Assembly (NCBI GenBank): GCA_020632995.1
Contig: JACKEN010000001.1
Coordinates: 1,706,001-1,770,000 of the forward strand
Direction of reading: 5' to 3'
DNA length: 64,000 nt
From: Deltaproteobacteria bacterium
GTDB taxonomy: Bacteria > Myxococcota > Kuafuiibacteriia > Kuafuiibacteriales > Kuafuiibacteriaceae
Both the position numbers and the translations under genes were made by a program. The notes below the pieces were generated by a model. It was not told the origin of the DNA and searched no databases. It worked only from the letters and a program-made list of their open reading frames with translations. Below, piece by piece: positions 20,831 to 30,597 of the stretch. Every line of letters starts with the position of its first letter. The stretch's first letter is position 1.

Positions 20831-21619
20831 GTGAAGAAGCCGCCCCGGGTGCGGGCCGACGCCCTGGTGGTGAGCCAGGGCCTGGCCCAGGACGAAGCCG
20901 AGGCCGGCGCGCTGATCCTGGCCGGCCGGGTCCTGGCCACCGACCCCGAGGGTCGAGAGCGCAAGATCGACAAGCCGGGCGAGCCGGTGCGGGCCTGGGA
21001 CAGCCTGCGCCTCAAGGGGGGCGCGCGCCCGTACGTGTCCCGAGCCGGCGGCAAGCTGGCTGGCGCCCTGGATCACTTCGGGATCGACCCCGCGGGCTGG
21101 GTGTGCGCCGACATCGGGCTTTCCACCGGCGGCTTCACCGACTGCCTCCTCCGCCGCGGCGCCGCCAAGGTGCACGGGGTCGACGTGGCCTACGGGGTGG
21201 TGGACTGGCGGATCCGCACCGACCCCCGGGTGGTGCTCCACGAGCGGACGAACGCAAGACACCTTGCACCGGGCGCCCTCGGCGAGCCGGTGCGGCTCGC
21301 GGTGGTGGACGTCTCCTTCATCTCCCTCACCCAGGTGCTCCCCGCGGTGGTGGCCCAGCTCGCGCCCGAGGGCGAGGTGGTGTGCTTAGTGAAGCCCCAG
21401 TTCGAGGTCCCCCCCGACGACGCCCCCGGCGGTGTTGTGCGGGATCCCGAGGTCCGAGCGGGCGCGGCGCGGCGGGTGGCGGAGGCGGCGGAGGCGCTCG
21501 GCCTCCGGGTGGCGGGTCAGGTGGACTCCTCGGTGCCCGGCCCCGAGGGCAACGTGGAGATCCTCCTTCATCTGGTGCCTTCGAGCGCCTTCGCCCATAC
21601 TGCGGGCGCGCCTTGCTGA
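20831..21619 (+). CDS. tlyA: TlyA family rRNA 2'-O-methyltransferase / hemolysin A homologue
   Basis: GTG 20831 starts a 262-residue protein with an N-terminal S4 RNA-binding segment (RADALVVSQGLAQDEAEAGALILAGRVL) and an FtsJ-like methyltransferase fold. The motif VSRAGGKLAGALDHF is the TlyA signature. SAM-binding ADIGLSTGGFTDCLL and VVDVSFISLTQVL, and later VCLVKPQFEV, follow. In mycobacteria TlyA methylates 16S and 23S rRNA ribose; others are called hemolysin A. It sits 28 bases after ispA and overlaps the next gene, consistent with an operon. Confidence 0.92.
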   Translation: MKKPPRVRADALVVSQGLAQDEAEAGALILAGRVLATDPEGRERKIDKPGEPVRAWDSLRLKGGARPYVSRAGGKLAGALDHFGIDPAGWVCADIGLSTGGFTDCLLRRGAAKVHGVDVAYGVVDWRIRTDPRVVLHERTNARHLAPGALGEPVRLAVVDVSFISLTQVLPAVVAQLAPEGEVVCLVKPQFEVPPDDAPGGVVRDPEVRAGAARRVAEAAEALGLRVAGQVDSSVPGPEGNVEILLHLVPSSAFAHTAGAPC

Positions 21620-22767
21620 CCCAGGATCCCAACGAGCCCGGCTGGATCCGCTGGATCCGGAACCCCCGCGTCCGCCGCGCCCTCATCCTCACCCTCCTGT
21701 GGGTGTTCATGGGGGTGGTGCTGGTGCGCTTTCGCGCCGTGCTCCTCCCCTTCGCGCTGGCGCTGTTGTTGGCGTTCATCGTCGATCCGCTGGTGGAGCT
21801 GCTCAGCCGCCAGAAGGTGCGCGGCAAGAACATCCCCCGCGGGGTGGCGATCATCGGCCTCTACCTGGTGTTCGGCACCGTGCTCTGGATCTTCGGGAGC
21901 TGGGCGGTATCCCAGGTCGCCAAGGAGACCGCCGGGCTCGGCCGGGTCACGAAGTCGCTCCTGGTCGAGGGCCGGGCGATGACCGGGCGCCTGTTGGACG
22001 CGGCGGAGGCCTTCGCGGTGGACAACGCGCTGCCGTGGAAGCGGGCCGAGATCCAGCAGCTGGTGGAGCAGAACATGGCCTCCACCGCGGACGAGGTCAG
22101 CCGCTTCGCCACCTCGCTCTTCATCATCGGCCGCGACGTGGTGGGCGGCGCGGTGAAGGCGGTGTTCGGCGCCTTCCTCGTCCTGATGCTCACCGCGTTC
22201 CTGAGCATGGACAAGGCGCGGATCATCCGCTTCTTCCACTCCCTCGTCCCGCCCGAGTACCAGGCGGCCTACGAGAACATCCAGGCCGGCATGGGCGTGG
22301 GCCTCGCCGGCGTGGTGCGGGGCCAGGTGCTGATCTGCCTCGCCAACGGGGTGCTCACGTTCATCGGCCTGTGGCTCCTGGACGTGAAGCTGCCCCTCAT
22401 CCTGGCCACGGTGGCCGCCACCTTCTCGCTCATCCCGATCTTCGGCTCGATCCTCTCGACCCTGCCCATCGTGGCCATGGCGCTCACCGACAGCTTCGCC
22501 AAGGGCGTGTTCGCGCTGTTGTGGGTCATCGGCATCCACCTGGTGGAGGCCAACCTCTTGAACCCGAAGATCATGGGCGACGCGGCCAAGATCCACCCGG
22601 TGCTCGTGGTCTTCGCGCTGATCGTGGGCGAGCAGACCGCGGGTCTCATGGGCGCCCTGTTCGCGGTGCCGGTGGCCTCGGTGCTCGTCACCCTGTTCAA
22701 GTTCTTCCACCGGCGCGCCCTCGCGGCCGAGGGCGGGACCGCGGACATCCCGAGCGCTGAAGCGTGA
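21613..22767 (+). CDS. AI-2E / PerM family membrane permease
   Basis: The reading frame overlaps the end of tlyA. The chosen start is TTG 21613 (a CTG at 21616 and an ATG at 21709 are alternatives), giving 384 residues. Several membrane helices are visible, including an N-terminal pair (LILTLLWVFMGVVLVRF, LLPFALALLLAFIVDPLVELLS). The C-terminal half has the family blocks GMGVGLAGVVRGQVLICLANGVLTFIGLWLL, FSLIPIFGSILSTLPI and the late LLNPKIMGDAAKIHPVLVV. PerM/TqsA-type proteins export small molecules or ions; only some handle autoinducer-2. The substrate here is unknown. It is the last gene of the xseA run. Confidence 0.88.
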   Translation: MLTQDPNEPGWIRWIRNPRVRRALILTLLWVFMGVVLVRFRAVLLPFALALLLAFIVDPLVELLSRQKVRGKNIPRGVAIIGLYLVFGTVLWIFGSWAVSQVAKETAGLGRVTKSLLVEGRAMTGRLLDAAEAFAVDNALPWKRAEIQQLVEQNMASTADEVSRFATSLFIIGRDVVGGAVKAVFGAFLVLMLTAFLSMDKARIIRFFHSLVPPEYQAAYENIQAGMGVGLAGVVRGQVLICLANGVLTFIGLWLLDVKLPLILATVAATFSLIPIFGSILSTLPIVAMALTDSFAKGVFALLWVIGIHLVEANLLNPKIMGDAAKIHPVLVVFALIVGEQTAGLMGALFAVPVASVLVTLFKFFHRRALAAEGGTADIPSAEA

Positions 22768-22855
22768 GGCCTGGAGCGCGAGCACTGCGGCGGTGGAAAC
22801 GTGCTCGGCCAGCCGGGGGATGACACAGCGCCCCAGGCAGATACCCTCTGCGCCG

Positions 22856-24679
22856 ATGCCCCACCATCGCCCCCTGCTCGCCCTCGCCCTCGTGGCGTTC
22901 GCCGCCTGCCGCACCACCGCGCCCGCGACCGCGCCGGCCCCGGTCGACCCCGACGCTGACCCCTGGGCCCTGCTCGAGACCGGCGGTGACACCGAGGGCG
23001 CCCTCGCGATCTTCGACGCGTGGGCCGGCGGTCCGCGCGCGCTCGAGGGCCGCGTGGGCCGGATGGTGGTGGCGATGACCCGAACCGACGCGGACACCCT
23101 GCGCCGACTGCTCGAGGGCCTCGAGCCCGACGCGCTGCCCGAAGATCGGACCCTGGTCTACGCTGCGCAAGCTGCCTTGACGCTCAGGCCGGTCCCCGAC
23201 GTGGCGGTGGCGCTCGGGCAGCGCGCGTGCGCCCTGGCCCAGCGCACCTCGGACGAGCCCCTGGCGGTGGCCGCCCGGAGCCCGTGCGTGATGGCGACCC
23301 TGGTGACCGCCGCCGGCCCCGACCTCGACGCTTGCAAGACGGGTTGCGATTCCACCCAGACCCTGGCCCTAGAGTTCGCGGGCACCGCGCCGGTCGCGAT
23401 GGTCTCGGTCGGCGGCGCCGCGCCTGCGCCGTTCATCGTGGACACCGGCGCATCGAAGACCCTGCTCACCCGCGCCTTCGCCCAGGCCCACGGGATCGAG
23501 GTGGTGCCCGGCACCGAGCACAAGGTCCACTCCCCCGGCGGGCTCCTCGAGGCCGGCCTCGCCGTGATCGACGTCGCGATGGGCGGCCTCTACGTCGAGC
23601 GCGTGCCCGCCCTGGTGCTCGACCTCCCCATCGACTTCGTGGCGGGCATCGTGAGCCCCCAGAACACGTGGCGCCCGCTGGCGGTGACCTTCGACTTCCG
23701 CGCCTTCACCCTGACCACCGCACCCGCGGCCGGCCCCGACCCCGAGCTCGTCGCCCTCCCCCTCACCCTGGCCGAGGACAACCCATACCTCCGCGTCGCG
23801 ACCCCCGACCGGCCGGTCGCGCCCATCCTCCTCGACACCGGCGCGCAGCACACCGTGCTCTTCACCCGCTGGGACGCCCTGGGCCCGCCCCTCGAGCGGG
23901 TGGGCGAGGCGCGGGTGGCGGGCGCGGGCGGCAAGGGGGCTACCGCCTTCACCACCAAGGCCCGCGTCCCGGCCGAGGCCGGACCGCTGACCTGGACGAT
24001 CGAGCACCCCACCCTCGCCGACCGCCCGGACGAGGCGTTCCACCACGAGGTCCGGCACTACGGGCTGGTGGGCATGGACTTCATGCTCGGCCGCCGCGTG
24101 GTGCTCGACATGCCCGAGCGGACGCTCCGGATCTCGAAGGACGCCCGGCTCGCCGACTGGACGGTGGGCGAGGCGGTCACCTACGTGGTCCGGGCCAAGG
24201 GCTGGCCCGCGCCGGTGAAGGTCGAGGAGCGGGTGGTGGCCCGAGACGGAGACGCGGTGACCCTCGAGGCCGCCTACGAGGGCCCCGCGGGCCCCGTCCG
24301 CTTCCGCTACCGCATCCGCGACACCTGGGGCAGCCGGGGCACCTGGCTCATCTCCCGCCCAGCCGAGGCGATGTGGGACGTCGCGGCCGACGGCGCCCTC
24401 ACCGAGGTCCCGGCCGAGCAGCGGGTCCAACGATGGCTGCCGGTCTTCGTGGGCTTCAAGGCCGTGGCGAGCGACAAGAACCCCGAGATCGCGTTCGAGC
24501 CCCAGCAGCGGGGCGATCGCAAGGTGTCCTGCACCCGGGTCGCCCTCCCCGCCGCGGCCAAGGACGCCCCCGAGGCGACCCTCGAGCTGGTGGAGTGCCC
24601 GCAAGACAACTGGCGGACCCGCCGCCTCACCGTGAAGAGCGCCACGGGTGAGGTCATCTACGAGTTCGTGGTGGAGTGA
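22856..24679 (+). CDS. Lipoprotein with two retropepsin-like aspartic protease domains
   Basis: ATG 22856 gives 607 residues, beginning with a lipoprotein signal (RPLLALALVAFAACRTT). A helical region of about 130 residues comes first. Two retropepsin-like motifs follow, FIVDTGASKTLLT (catalytic Asp196) and ILLDTGAQHTVLF (Asp327), each followed by a flap-like Gly-rich stretch and a hydrophobic strand (VAGIVSP, GLVGMDFML). Having both D-T-G triads in one chain may give a pseudodimeric active site, as in pepsins, whereas bacterial retropepsins usually dimerise. The last 190 residues are a beta-rich domain. It is likely an outer-membrane-tethered protease. The gene is followed after 46 bases by another lipoprotein gene. 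Confidence 0.8.
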   Translation: MPHHRPLLALALVAFAACRTTAPATAPAPVDPDADPWALLETGGDTEGALAIFDAWAGGPRALEGRVGRMVVAMTRTDADTLRRLLEGLEPDALPEDRTLVYAAQAALTLRPVPDVAVALGQRACALAQRTSDEPLAVAARSPCVMATLVTAAGPDLDACKTGCDSTQTLALEFAGTAPVAMVSVGGAAPAPFIVDTGASKTLLTRAFAQAHGIEVVPGTEHKVHSPGGLLEAGLAVIDVAMGGLYVERVPALVLDLPIDFVAGIVSPQNTWRPLAVTFDFRAFTLTTAPAAGPDPELVALPLTLAEDNPYLRVATPDRPVAPILLDTGAQHTVLFTRWDALGPPLERVGEARVAGAGGKGATAFTTKARVPAEAGPLTWTIEHPTLADRPDEAFHHEVRHYGLVGMDFMLGRRVVLDMPERTLRISKDARLADWTVGEAVTYVVRAKGWPAPVKVEERVVARDGDAVTLEAAYEGPAGPVRFRYRIRDTWGSRGTWLISRPAEAMWDVAADGALTEVPAEQRVQRWLPVFVGFKAVASDKNPEIAFEPQQRGDRKVSCTRVALPAAAKDAPEATLELVECPQDNWRTRRLTVKSATGEVIYEFVVE

Positions 24680-24725
24680 TCGCCATCACACCCCCAACCA
24701 GGGGCCGCCCCTTGTAGGCCCCTCC

Positions 24726-26054
24726 ATGCCCAGACGCGCGCTCACGCTCCTGTTCCCCCTCACCCTCGGACTCACTGCCTGCCTCGACGGCGGCGCGAAC
24801 CTGCACGGCCAGGCCCCCGGCACTCCGGAGGGCGGGGTCGACGTCGGGCTCGGCCACATCGCGGTGGCCCCTGACGGCCGGTACTTCCTCAGCAACGCCA
24901 ACGGCTACCTCGTGGTGGGTGACCTCGAGGCCCGCGCCATGCGCGCGCTGGAGGGCCTGCCCAAGGCGGATCTCATCGCGTTCTGGCCCGAAGGCTCGGG
25001 CTTCTTCCTCTTGTCGATGCCCACCTCCTTCGAGCCCGACGCCACCGAGGAGGTGCTCTCGTACGATCTCGCGCGGGGCGAGATCGTGTGGCGCGAGACG
25101 CTGCCGCGCTTCGACACCGGCCTCGACGTCGCGCCGGGCGAGCGGCTGGTGCTGTGGGGCTTCAACGGGGCGCGGGTGTTGGACGCCCGGAGCGGCGACG
25201 AGGTCGCCGACGTCCCCAGCGACGAGGGCCTGGCCGACCTGGACGTGCTCTCGGACGGCCGGCTCCTCATCACCTACTTCAGCACGCGCGACGCGGCTCG
25301 GGACCCGCACACCCGGATCGCGATGTTCGCCCCCTCTGGCGCGGCCCTTTGTGCGATCGACGTCCCCAACTGCAGCGCGGAGCTGGTGGTGGACGACGCC
25401 GAGACGCGGGCCTTCCTCGCCCCCACCCGGTGCGGGCGTGATCCGGTCTCGGTGGTAGAGCTCGAGGCAGAGGCCTGCCGCTTCCGCGAGAACCTGCCCG
25501 GGTTCGGGCCGGTGGCGCTCTCCCCCGACGGCGCAACCGTAGTTGCATTCATGGATCGCGACGCGGTCGATCCCGACGCCCCGCCCCTGCCCGCGGCGGT
25601 GCGCGACAGCGACGTGCGCTACCACCTGATGTTCATCGACGCCGAGGCGCTCACCTTCGACACCCTGCCGATCGGGGACGTGCTGCCGCGCTACACCTTC
25701 ACCCCGGACGGCCGCACCCTCATCGTGGACCACTCGCTCCGCGAGGCGAGCGAGGGCCTGGCGCTCCTCGACGTGGCGGCGCGGGCCGTCCGGCCGGTGC
25801 GCGGCCCGGTGGTGGACATGGACCACTACGTGCTCACCCCCGACTCGGCCCGGGCCTTCGTGGTGGACGCCGGCCTCTACGCGCTCGACGTGCAACAGGC
25901 GTTGGTCCAGAGCGTGCCCCTGAGCTTCATCCCGCTGTCCATCAACATCACCCCGGGCGGGGACACGCTGCTCCTGCGCGACGCCCACAGCGGCAGCGTG
26001 ATCACCTACGACGTCGCGGGGGAGAAGGAGTCGGGCGCGGTGCCGCTCATGTAG
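24726..26054 (+). CDS. Lipoprotein with beta-propeller-like repeats
   Basis: ATG 24726 starts a lipoprotein signal peptide (RRALTLLFPLTLGLTACLDGG); the product is 442 residues. The body shows repeated strand units of the WD40/YVTN type, such as HIAVAPDGRYFLSNANGYLVVGDL, ARGEIVWRETLP, LDVLSDGRLLITYF, VALSPDGATVVAFMD and YVLTPDSARAFVVDAGLYALDV. This indicates a propeller of about six or seven blades. No enzymatic residues are recognisable. Such surface or periplasmic propeller lipoproteins are common in Myxococcota and usually lack known functions. It lies between the retropepsin and the Cys-rich lipoprotein genes on the same strand. Confidence 0.75.
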   Translation: MPRRALTLLFPLTLGLTACLDGGANLHGQAPGTPEGGVDVGLGHIAVAPDGRYFLSNANGYLVVGDLEARAMRALEGLPKADLIAFWPEGSGFFLLSMPTSFEPDATEEVLSYDLARGEIVWRETLPRFDTGLDVAPGERLVLWGFNGARVLDARSGDEVADVPSDEGLADLDVLSDGRLLITYFSTRDAARDPHTRIAMFAPSGAALCAIDVPNCSAELVVDDAETRAFLAPTRCGRDPVSVVELEAEACRFRENLPGFGPVALSPDGATVVAFMDRDAVDPDAPPLPAAVRDSDVRYHLMFIDAEALTFDTLPIGDVLPRYTFTPDGRTLIVDHSLREASEGLALLDVAARAVRPVRGPVVDMDHYVLTPDSARAFVVDAGLYALDVQQALVQSVPLSFIPLSINITPGGDTLLLRDAHSGSVITYDVAGEKESGAVPLM

Positions 26055-26173
26055 AGCCTTGGATCGAGCACCGCTGCGCTGTGTCCGCTGCACGGGTGAG
26101 CAAGGTGGCCGCGAGTCGCGTGCGAGCTTCCTCACAGTCGAACCGCACGACGATGCGTGGCAGGCTGTCATGC

Positions 26174-28504
26174 ATGCGCCGCGCTCGTGTGGTCCCCGCC
26201 CTCGTCTTCCTCTTCGCCTGCAGCGAGGCCCCGAGTGAGCTCCTGGGCGACGCGGGCGAACCCGATGCAGGCCGGCTTGCGCCCGACTCGGGCGCGCCGG
26301 CGGATGCGGGCGCCGCGCCGGACTCGGGCCCGCCGGACAGCGGCGGCCCCGGGGACACTGGGGTGGAGGACGCGGGCCCGGCCGGGTGTACCACGGCGCC
26401 CGACTGCGCGAGCTGCGCGGCGGACGGGGAGTGCTGCTGGTTCAGCCTCAACTGCCAGCCGGGCTCGATCTGCAACACGCCGGACGAGTCGCTCTACGAT
26501 CCCACGAAGCCGGAGCAGGTCTGCCTGCGCGTCGTCTGCACGTCCGACGCGGAGTGCGATCCGGGCGAGCAGTGCACGCTCGAGGGGCTGTGCCGGCCCC
26601 GGGTCTGCCAGGCGGACGACGAGTGCCCGAGCGGCGAGCTCTGCATCGGTGGCGCGTGCGGCGCGCCCCCCTCCCCGACCGAGGCGGACAGCTGCAGAGT
26701 CGTGACCCACCGCTGGGTCCTCACGCCCGGGCAGACCCTCCCGCTCGAGGCGGTGGTGCGCGACGCGAGCGGGGCGCCGCTGCGGCTCGGAGCGGCGTGG
26801 GTCAGCACCTCTCAGGAGGTGGCACGGGTGAGCGGAGAGGTCGTCACCGCGGGGACCGCCGCGGGCGAGGCCACCCTCACCGCCAGCGTCAACACCGGGG
26901 TGCCCTGCGCGGGTGAGATCACCGTCCTGAACCTCGGCGATCTGCCGCCCCAGGCGATCCGGATCACCGCGCAGTGGTCGGACGACGGCGCGCCGGTGGC
27001 GGGGGCGCCGGTGACGGTGACGGTGGCCGGCGGCGCCGCGACCAGCCTGGTCACCGGCGTGGACGGCGTGACCCGCCTCGAGAGCCCAGCCGACGTGGCG
27101 TCGGTGACGGTGCTCGCGGAGCCGGTCATCGTCTCGATCGTCAGCCCCGGGACCCGCGACGTGGTGCTCCGGGTACCGCGGCCGGTGTGGTCCGAGGCGG
27201 GCGGCGTGCGCGGGGTGGTGGACATCTCGGCCACCCGCCGGGCGGACGTGAAGCTGGGCCTGGTGGGCCCCGCCCAGCCTCAGGATCTGCTGGAGTTCGG
27301 CCGCCGACCCCTGATGGGGCGCGACCCGTTCCTCAGCTTGATCGACGCGCCCGAGCTCGGCATCGAGGACACCGCGGAGCTCCCGGGCGGGATGCTCATG
27401 GGCCTCGCGAACCACGCCTTCACCGCCGACGCGGGCCGGTGCGGCGCAGTGACTCCGGGCACCGGCAAGCTGGGTTGCTACCTGTTCACCGTCCCCCGAG
27501 ACTCGGGCGCGGTCTGGAGCACCTCCGGCCAGCTCCGCCTCTCCCAGGTCACCAGCCTCGCCAACGACCTCGCGAGCCTGATGGAGGGCCAGCGCTCCGC
27601 GCCTGTCCTCGCCGAGGTGGCCTGGCTCTCCCGCGGGATGTACCACGGCGTGGATCCGCAGGTCGTCCTGCCCTACGGTCCCCGCGTCCCCACCGATGGG
27701 GTGAGCGATTGCGCCGACCCCCTGCTCCCCGGCTACCTCGAGACGTGCCGGCCGGACTACGCGACCTACCAGGCCCACGCCCTCGCGGCTGACCACCGCC
27801 CGTCCCTGCACGCGGTGGTGGAGGTGCCCGACCTCCCCGCGGTCTCGGCCAGCGCGTGCGCGGACTACGCCTCCGCGGTGCTCGTCGCCGACCTCGGACC
27901 GCGCGGCCTCGTCCCGCTCGGCCTGGGCGCAGCGTCGGACCACCAGGACGACCGCGACCCACGGGACTGCCGGGTCACCGGCCAGCCCCGACCCTTCGAG
28001 GCCAACTCGGCAGATCTCTCGGACGGGCAGCTCGCGCTCTCGGTAGCCCCGCCCCACGCGGGGCTCGAGGGGCACCCGCTGCGCCTGGTGCTGACCGCGA
28101 GCGACGTCGAAGGGAACTCGGGCGAGGCCCGCTCGGCCCTCGTCACCACCCTCGCCGCCCTCGGCAGCGGCGTGGCCCCCACCGGGCCCTTCCCGGCCCT
28201 GCCCACCGCGACCATCGACGCGATGAACAACCGGGTCGATCTCCAGCTGGAGCCGCAGGCCGCCTTCGTGCGCCTCGAGCTCTTCCAGACCCGCCGCCGG
28301 TGGGTGGTCTACGCGCCCGCGGGCAGCACCCTCACCCTCCCGGACGAGCCTGCAGCGCAAGGCCTCTTGCAGAACATGACCGACGCCTCGGTGCTGAGCG
28401 TGCGGGGCGCGGACTACGGGCGGACGTGGGTGGCCGACGACGCGGCGCGCCTGGATCCGAACCGGACGGTGGAGGGGTTCGCGGCGCGGCGGGTCCTGCC
28501 CTGA
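26174..28504 (+). CDS. Cys-rich surface lipoprotein with Ig-like domain
   Basis: ATG 26174 is chosen because a lipoprotein signal follows directly (RRARVVPALVFLFACSEAP); the product is 776 residues. After the lipobox comes a low-complexity Asp/Gly/Ala/Pro linker (about 25-80). A cysteine-rich section follows (about 80-175, repeated C..D.EC..GE.C units such as CTSDAECDPGEQC and CQADDECPSGELC). A bacterial Ig-like (Big_2-type) domain comes next (LRLGAAWVSTSQEVARVSGEVVTAG). The remaining 500 residues include a Gly/Asp region suggesting an alpha/beta hydrolase- or esterase-like portion, but I cannot confirm one. It is probably exposed on the cell surface. It converges on citrate synthase with 28 bases between. 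Confidence 0.7.
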   Translation: MRRARVVPALVFLFACSEAPSELLGDAGEPDAGRLAPDSGAPADAGAAPDSGPPDSGGPGDTGVEDAGPAGCTTAPDCASCAADGECCWFSLNCQPGSICNTPDESLYDPTKPEQVCLRVVCTSDAECDPGEQCTLEGLCRPRVCQADDECPSGELCIGGACGAPPSPTEADSCRVVTHRWVLTPGQTLPLEAVVRDASGAPLRLGAAWVSTSQEVARVSGEVVTAGTAAGEATLTASVNTGVPCAGEITVLNLGDLPPQAIRITAQWSDDGAPVAGAPVTVTVAGGAATSLVTGVDGVTRLESPADVASVTVLAEPVIVSIVSPGTRDVVLRVPRPVWSEAGGVRGVVDISATRRADVKLGLVGPAQPQDLLEFGRRPLMGRDPFLSLIDAPELGIEDTAELPGGMLMGLANHAFTADAGRCGAVTPGTGKLGCYLFTVPRDSGAVWSTSGQLRLSQVTSLANDLASLMEGQRSAPVLAEVAWLSRGMYHGVDPQVVLPYGPRVPTDGVSDCADPLLPGYLETCRPDYATYQAHALAADHRPSLHAVVEVPDLPAVSASACADYASAVLVADLGPRGLVPLGLGAASDHQDDRDPRDCRVTGQPRPFEANSADLSDGQLALSVAPPHAGLEGHPLRLVLTASDVEGNSGEARSALVTTLAALGSGVAPTGPFPALPTATIDAMNNRVDLQLEPQAAFVRLELFQTRRRWVVYAPAGSTLTLPDEPAAQGLLQNMTDASVLSVRGADYGRTWVADDAARLDPNRTVEGFAARRVLP

Positions 28505-28532
28505 CCGGGGCGGCCAGGGCAGAACCGCAGGG

Positions 28533-29816
<1,284 letters not shown>

Positions 29817-30021
29817 GCTGTGTGTTCCTCCAGGGGTTGGGGTCCAGGTCGCGTGGTGCAAGCGGTGTGCTCAGCGTCAACCGAGCCCCGAGGCGACCAC
29901 ACTCGGCCCACCAACTACTCGGTCGTAACAGGTTTTTGCGCAACACGTCACCGGTCAGGATCTCCAACGTCCCAGATCGTGATGCCTCGCCGCCCCTAGG
30001 GGGGTCCCCGGAGGCGGGCGG
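29817..30021. promoter_or_regulatory. Divergent region, gltA / ECF sigma factor
   Basis: These 205 bases hold the promoters of two divergent genes. Features seen: the gltA ribosome site (GGAGGA on the minus strand), a CCCC-TA-GGGG palindrome at 29993-30002, a GGAGG at 30010-30014 seven bases before the sigma-factor ATG, and an AT-richer patch around 29925-29940 (TCGTAACAGGTTTTTGCGC). No hexamer pair is convincing. Confidence 0.35.
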
Positions 30022-30597
30022 ATGGTGCTAGCAAAGGGGGCCGTGGCGGACCTCCCGGACACCCCCGACCTCGGCGCGCTGGTGGGCGCCGACCCCGCCG
30101 CGCTCGCCCAGCTCTGGGACCAGGTCTATCCCACGCTCCGGGCCCTCGCCCGCCGACGCATGGCCCGGGAGGCCCCCGGCCACACCCTGAGCGCGACGGC
30201 CCTGGTCCACGAGGCCTACGCCGAGCTGGCCGGCCAGCAAGGCGTCTTTCAGAACCGGGCCCACTTCATGGCCCTCGCCGCCATGGCGATGCGCCGGGTG
30301 CTCTGGCACCACGCCGAGGCCCGGCGGGCCCAGAAGCGCGGGGGCGACCTGGGCAGGATCACCTTCGCCGACGAGCTCTTCGGGCAGGAGGTCGAGCCGG
30401 AGCGCCTGCTCGCCCTCGAGCAGACGCTCCAGACCCTCGAGGCGATGGATGCCAGGCAGGCCCAGGTGGTGGTGATGCGGGTCTACGGCGGGATGGCCCA
30501 CGAGGAGATCGCGGAGGTCCTCGGGGTGTCGGTGCCGACGGTCGGCCGCGACTGGCGGGTGGCCCGGGCCTGGCTCGCCAAGAACATGGCCGGCTAG
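30022..30597 (+). CDS. ECF-like RNA polymerase sigma factor (TIGR02999/Sig-70_X6 type)
   Basis: The 191-residue protein starts at ATG 30022 behind a GGAGG site. Region 2 is QLWDQVYPTLRALARRRMAREAPGHTLSATALVHEAYAEL. Region 4 is LEAMDARQAQVVVMRVYGGMAHEEIAEVLGVSVPTVGRDWRVARAWL, a clear helix-turn-helix. The pattern matches the subgroup found mainly in Planctomycetes and Myxococcota, typically encoded beside Ser/Thr kinases. The kinase gene at 34246-35958 has the N-terminal segment of that partnership, and its operon ends by overlapping this gene's stop. No anti-sigma factor is encoded nearby, so control by kinase phosphorylation is plausible but unproven. Confidence 0.88.
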   Translation: MVLAKGAVADLPDTPDLGALVGADPAALAQLWDQVYPTLRALARRRMAREAPGHTLSATALVHEAYAELAGQQGVFQNRAHFMALAAMAMRRVLWHHAEARRAQKRGGDLGRITFADELFGQEVEPERLLALEQTLQTLEAMDARQAQVVVMRVYGGMAHEEIAEVLGVSVPTVGRDWRVARAWLAKNMAG

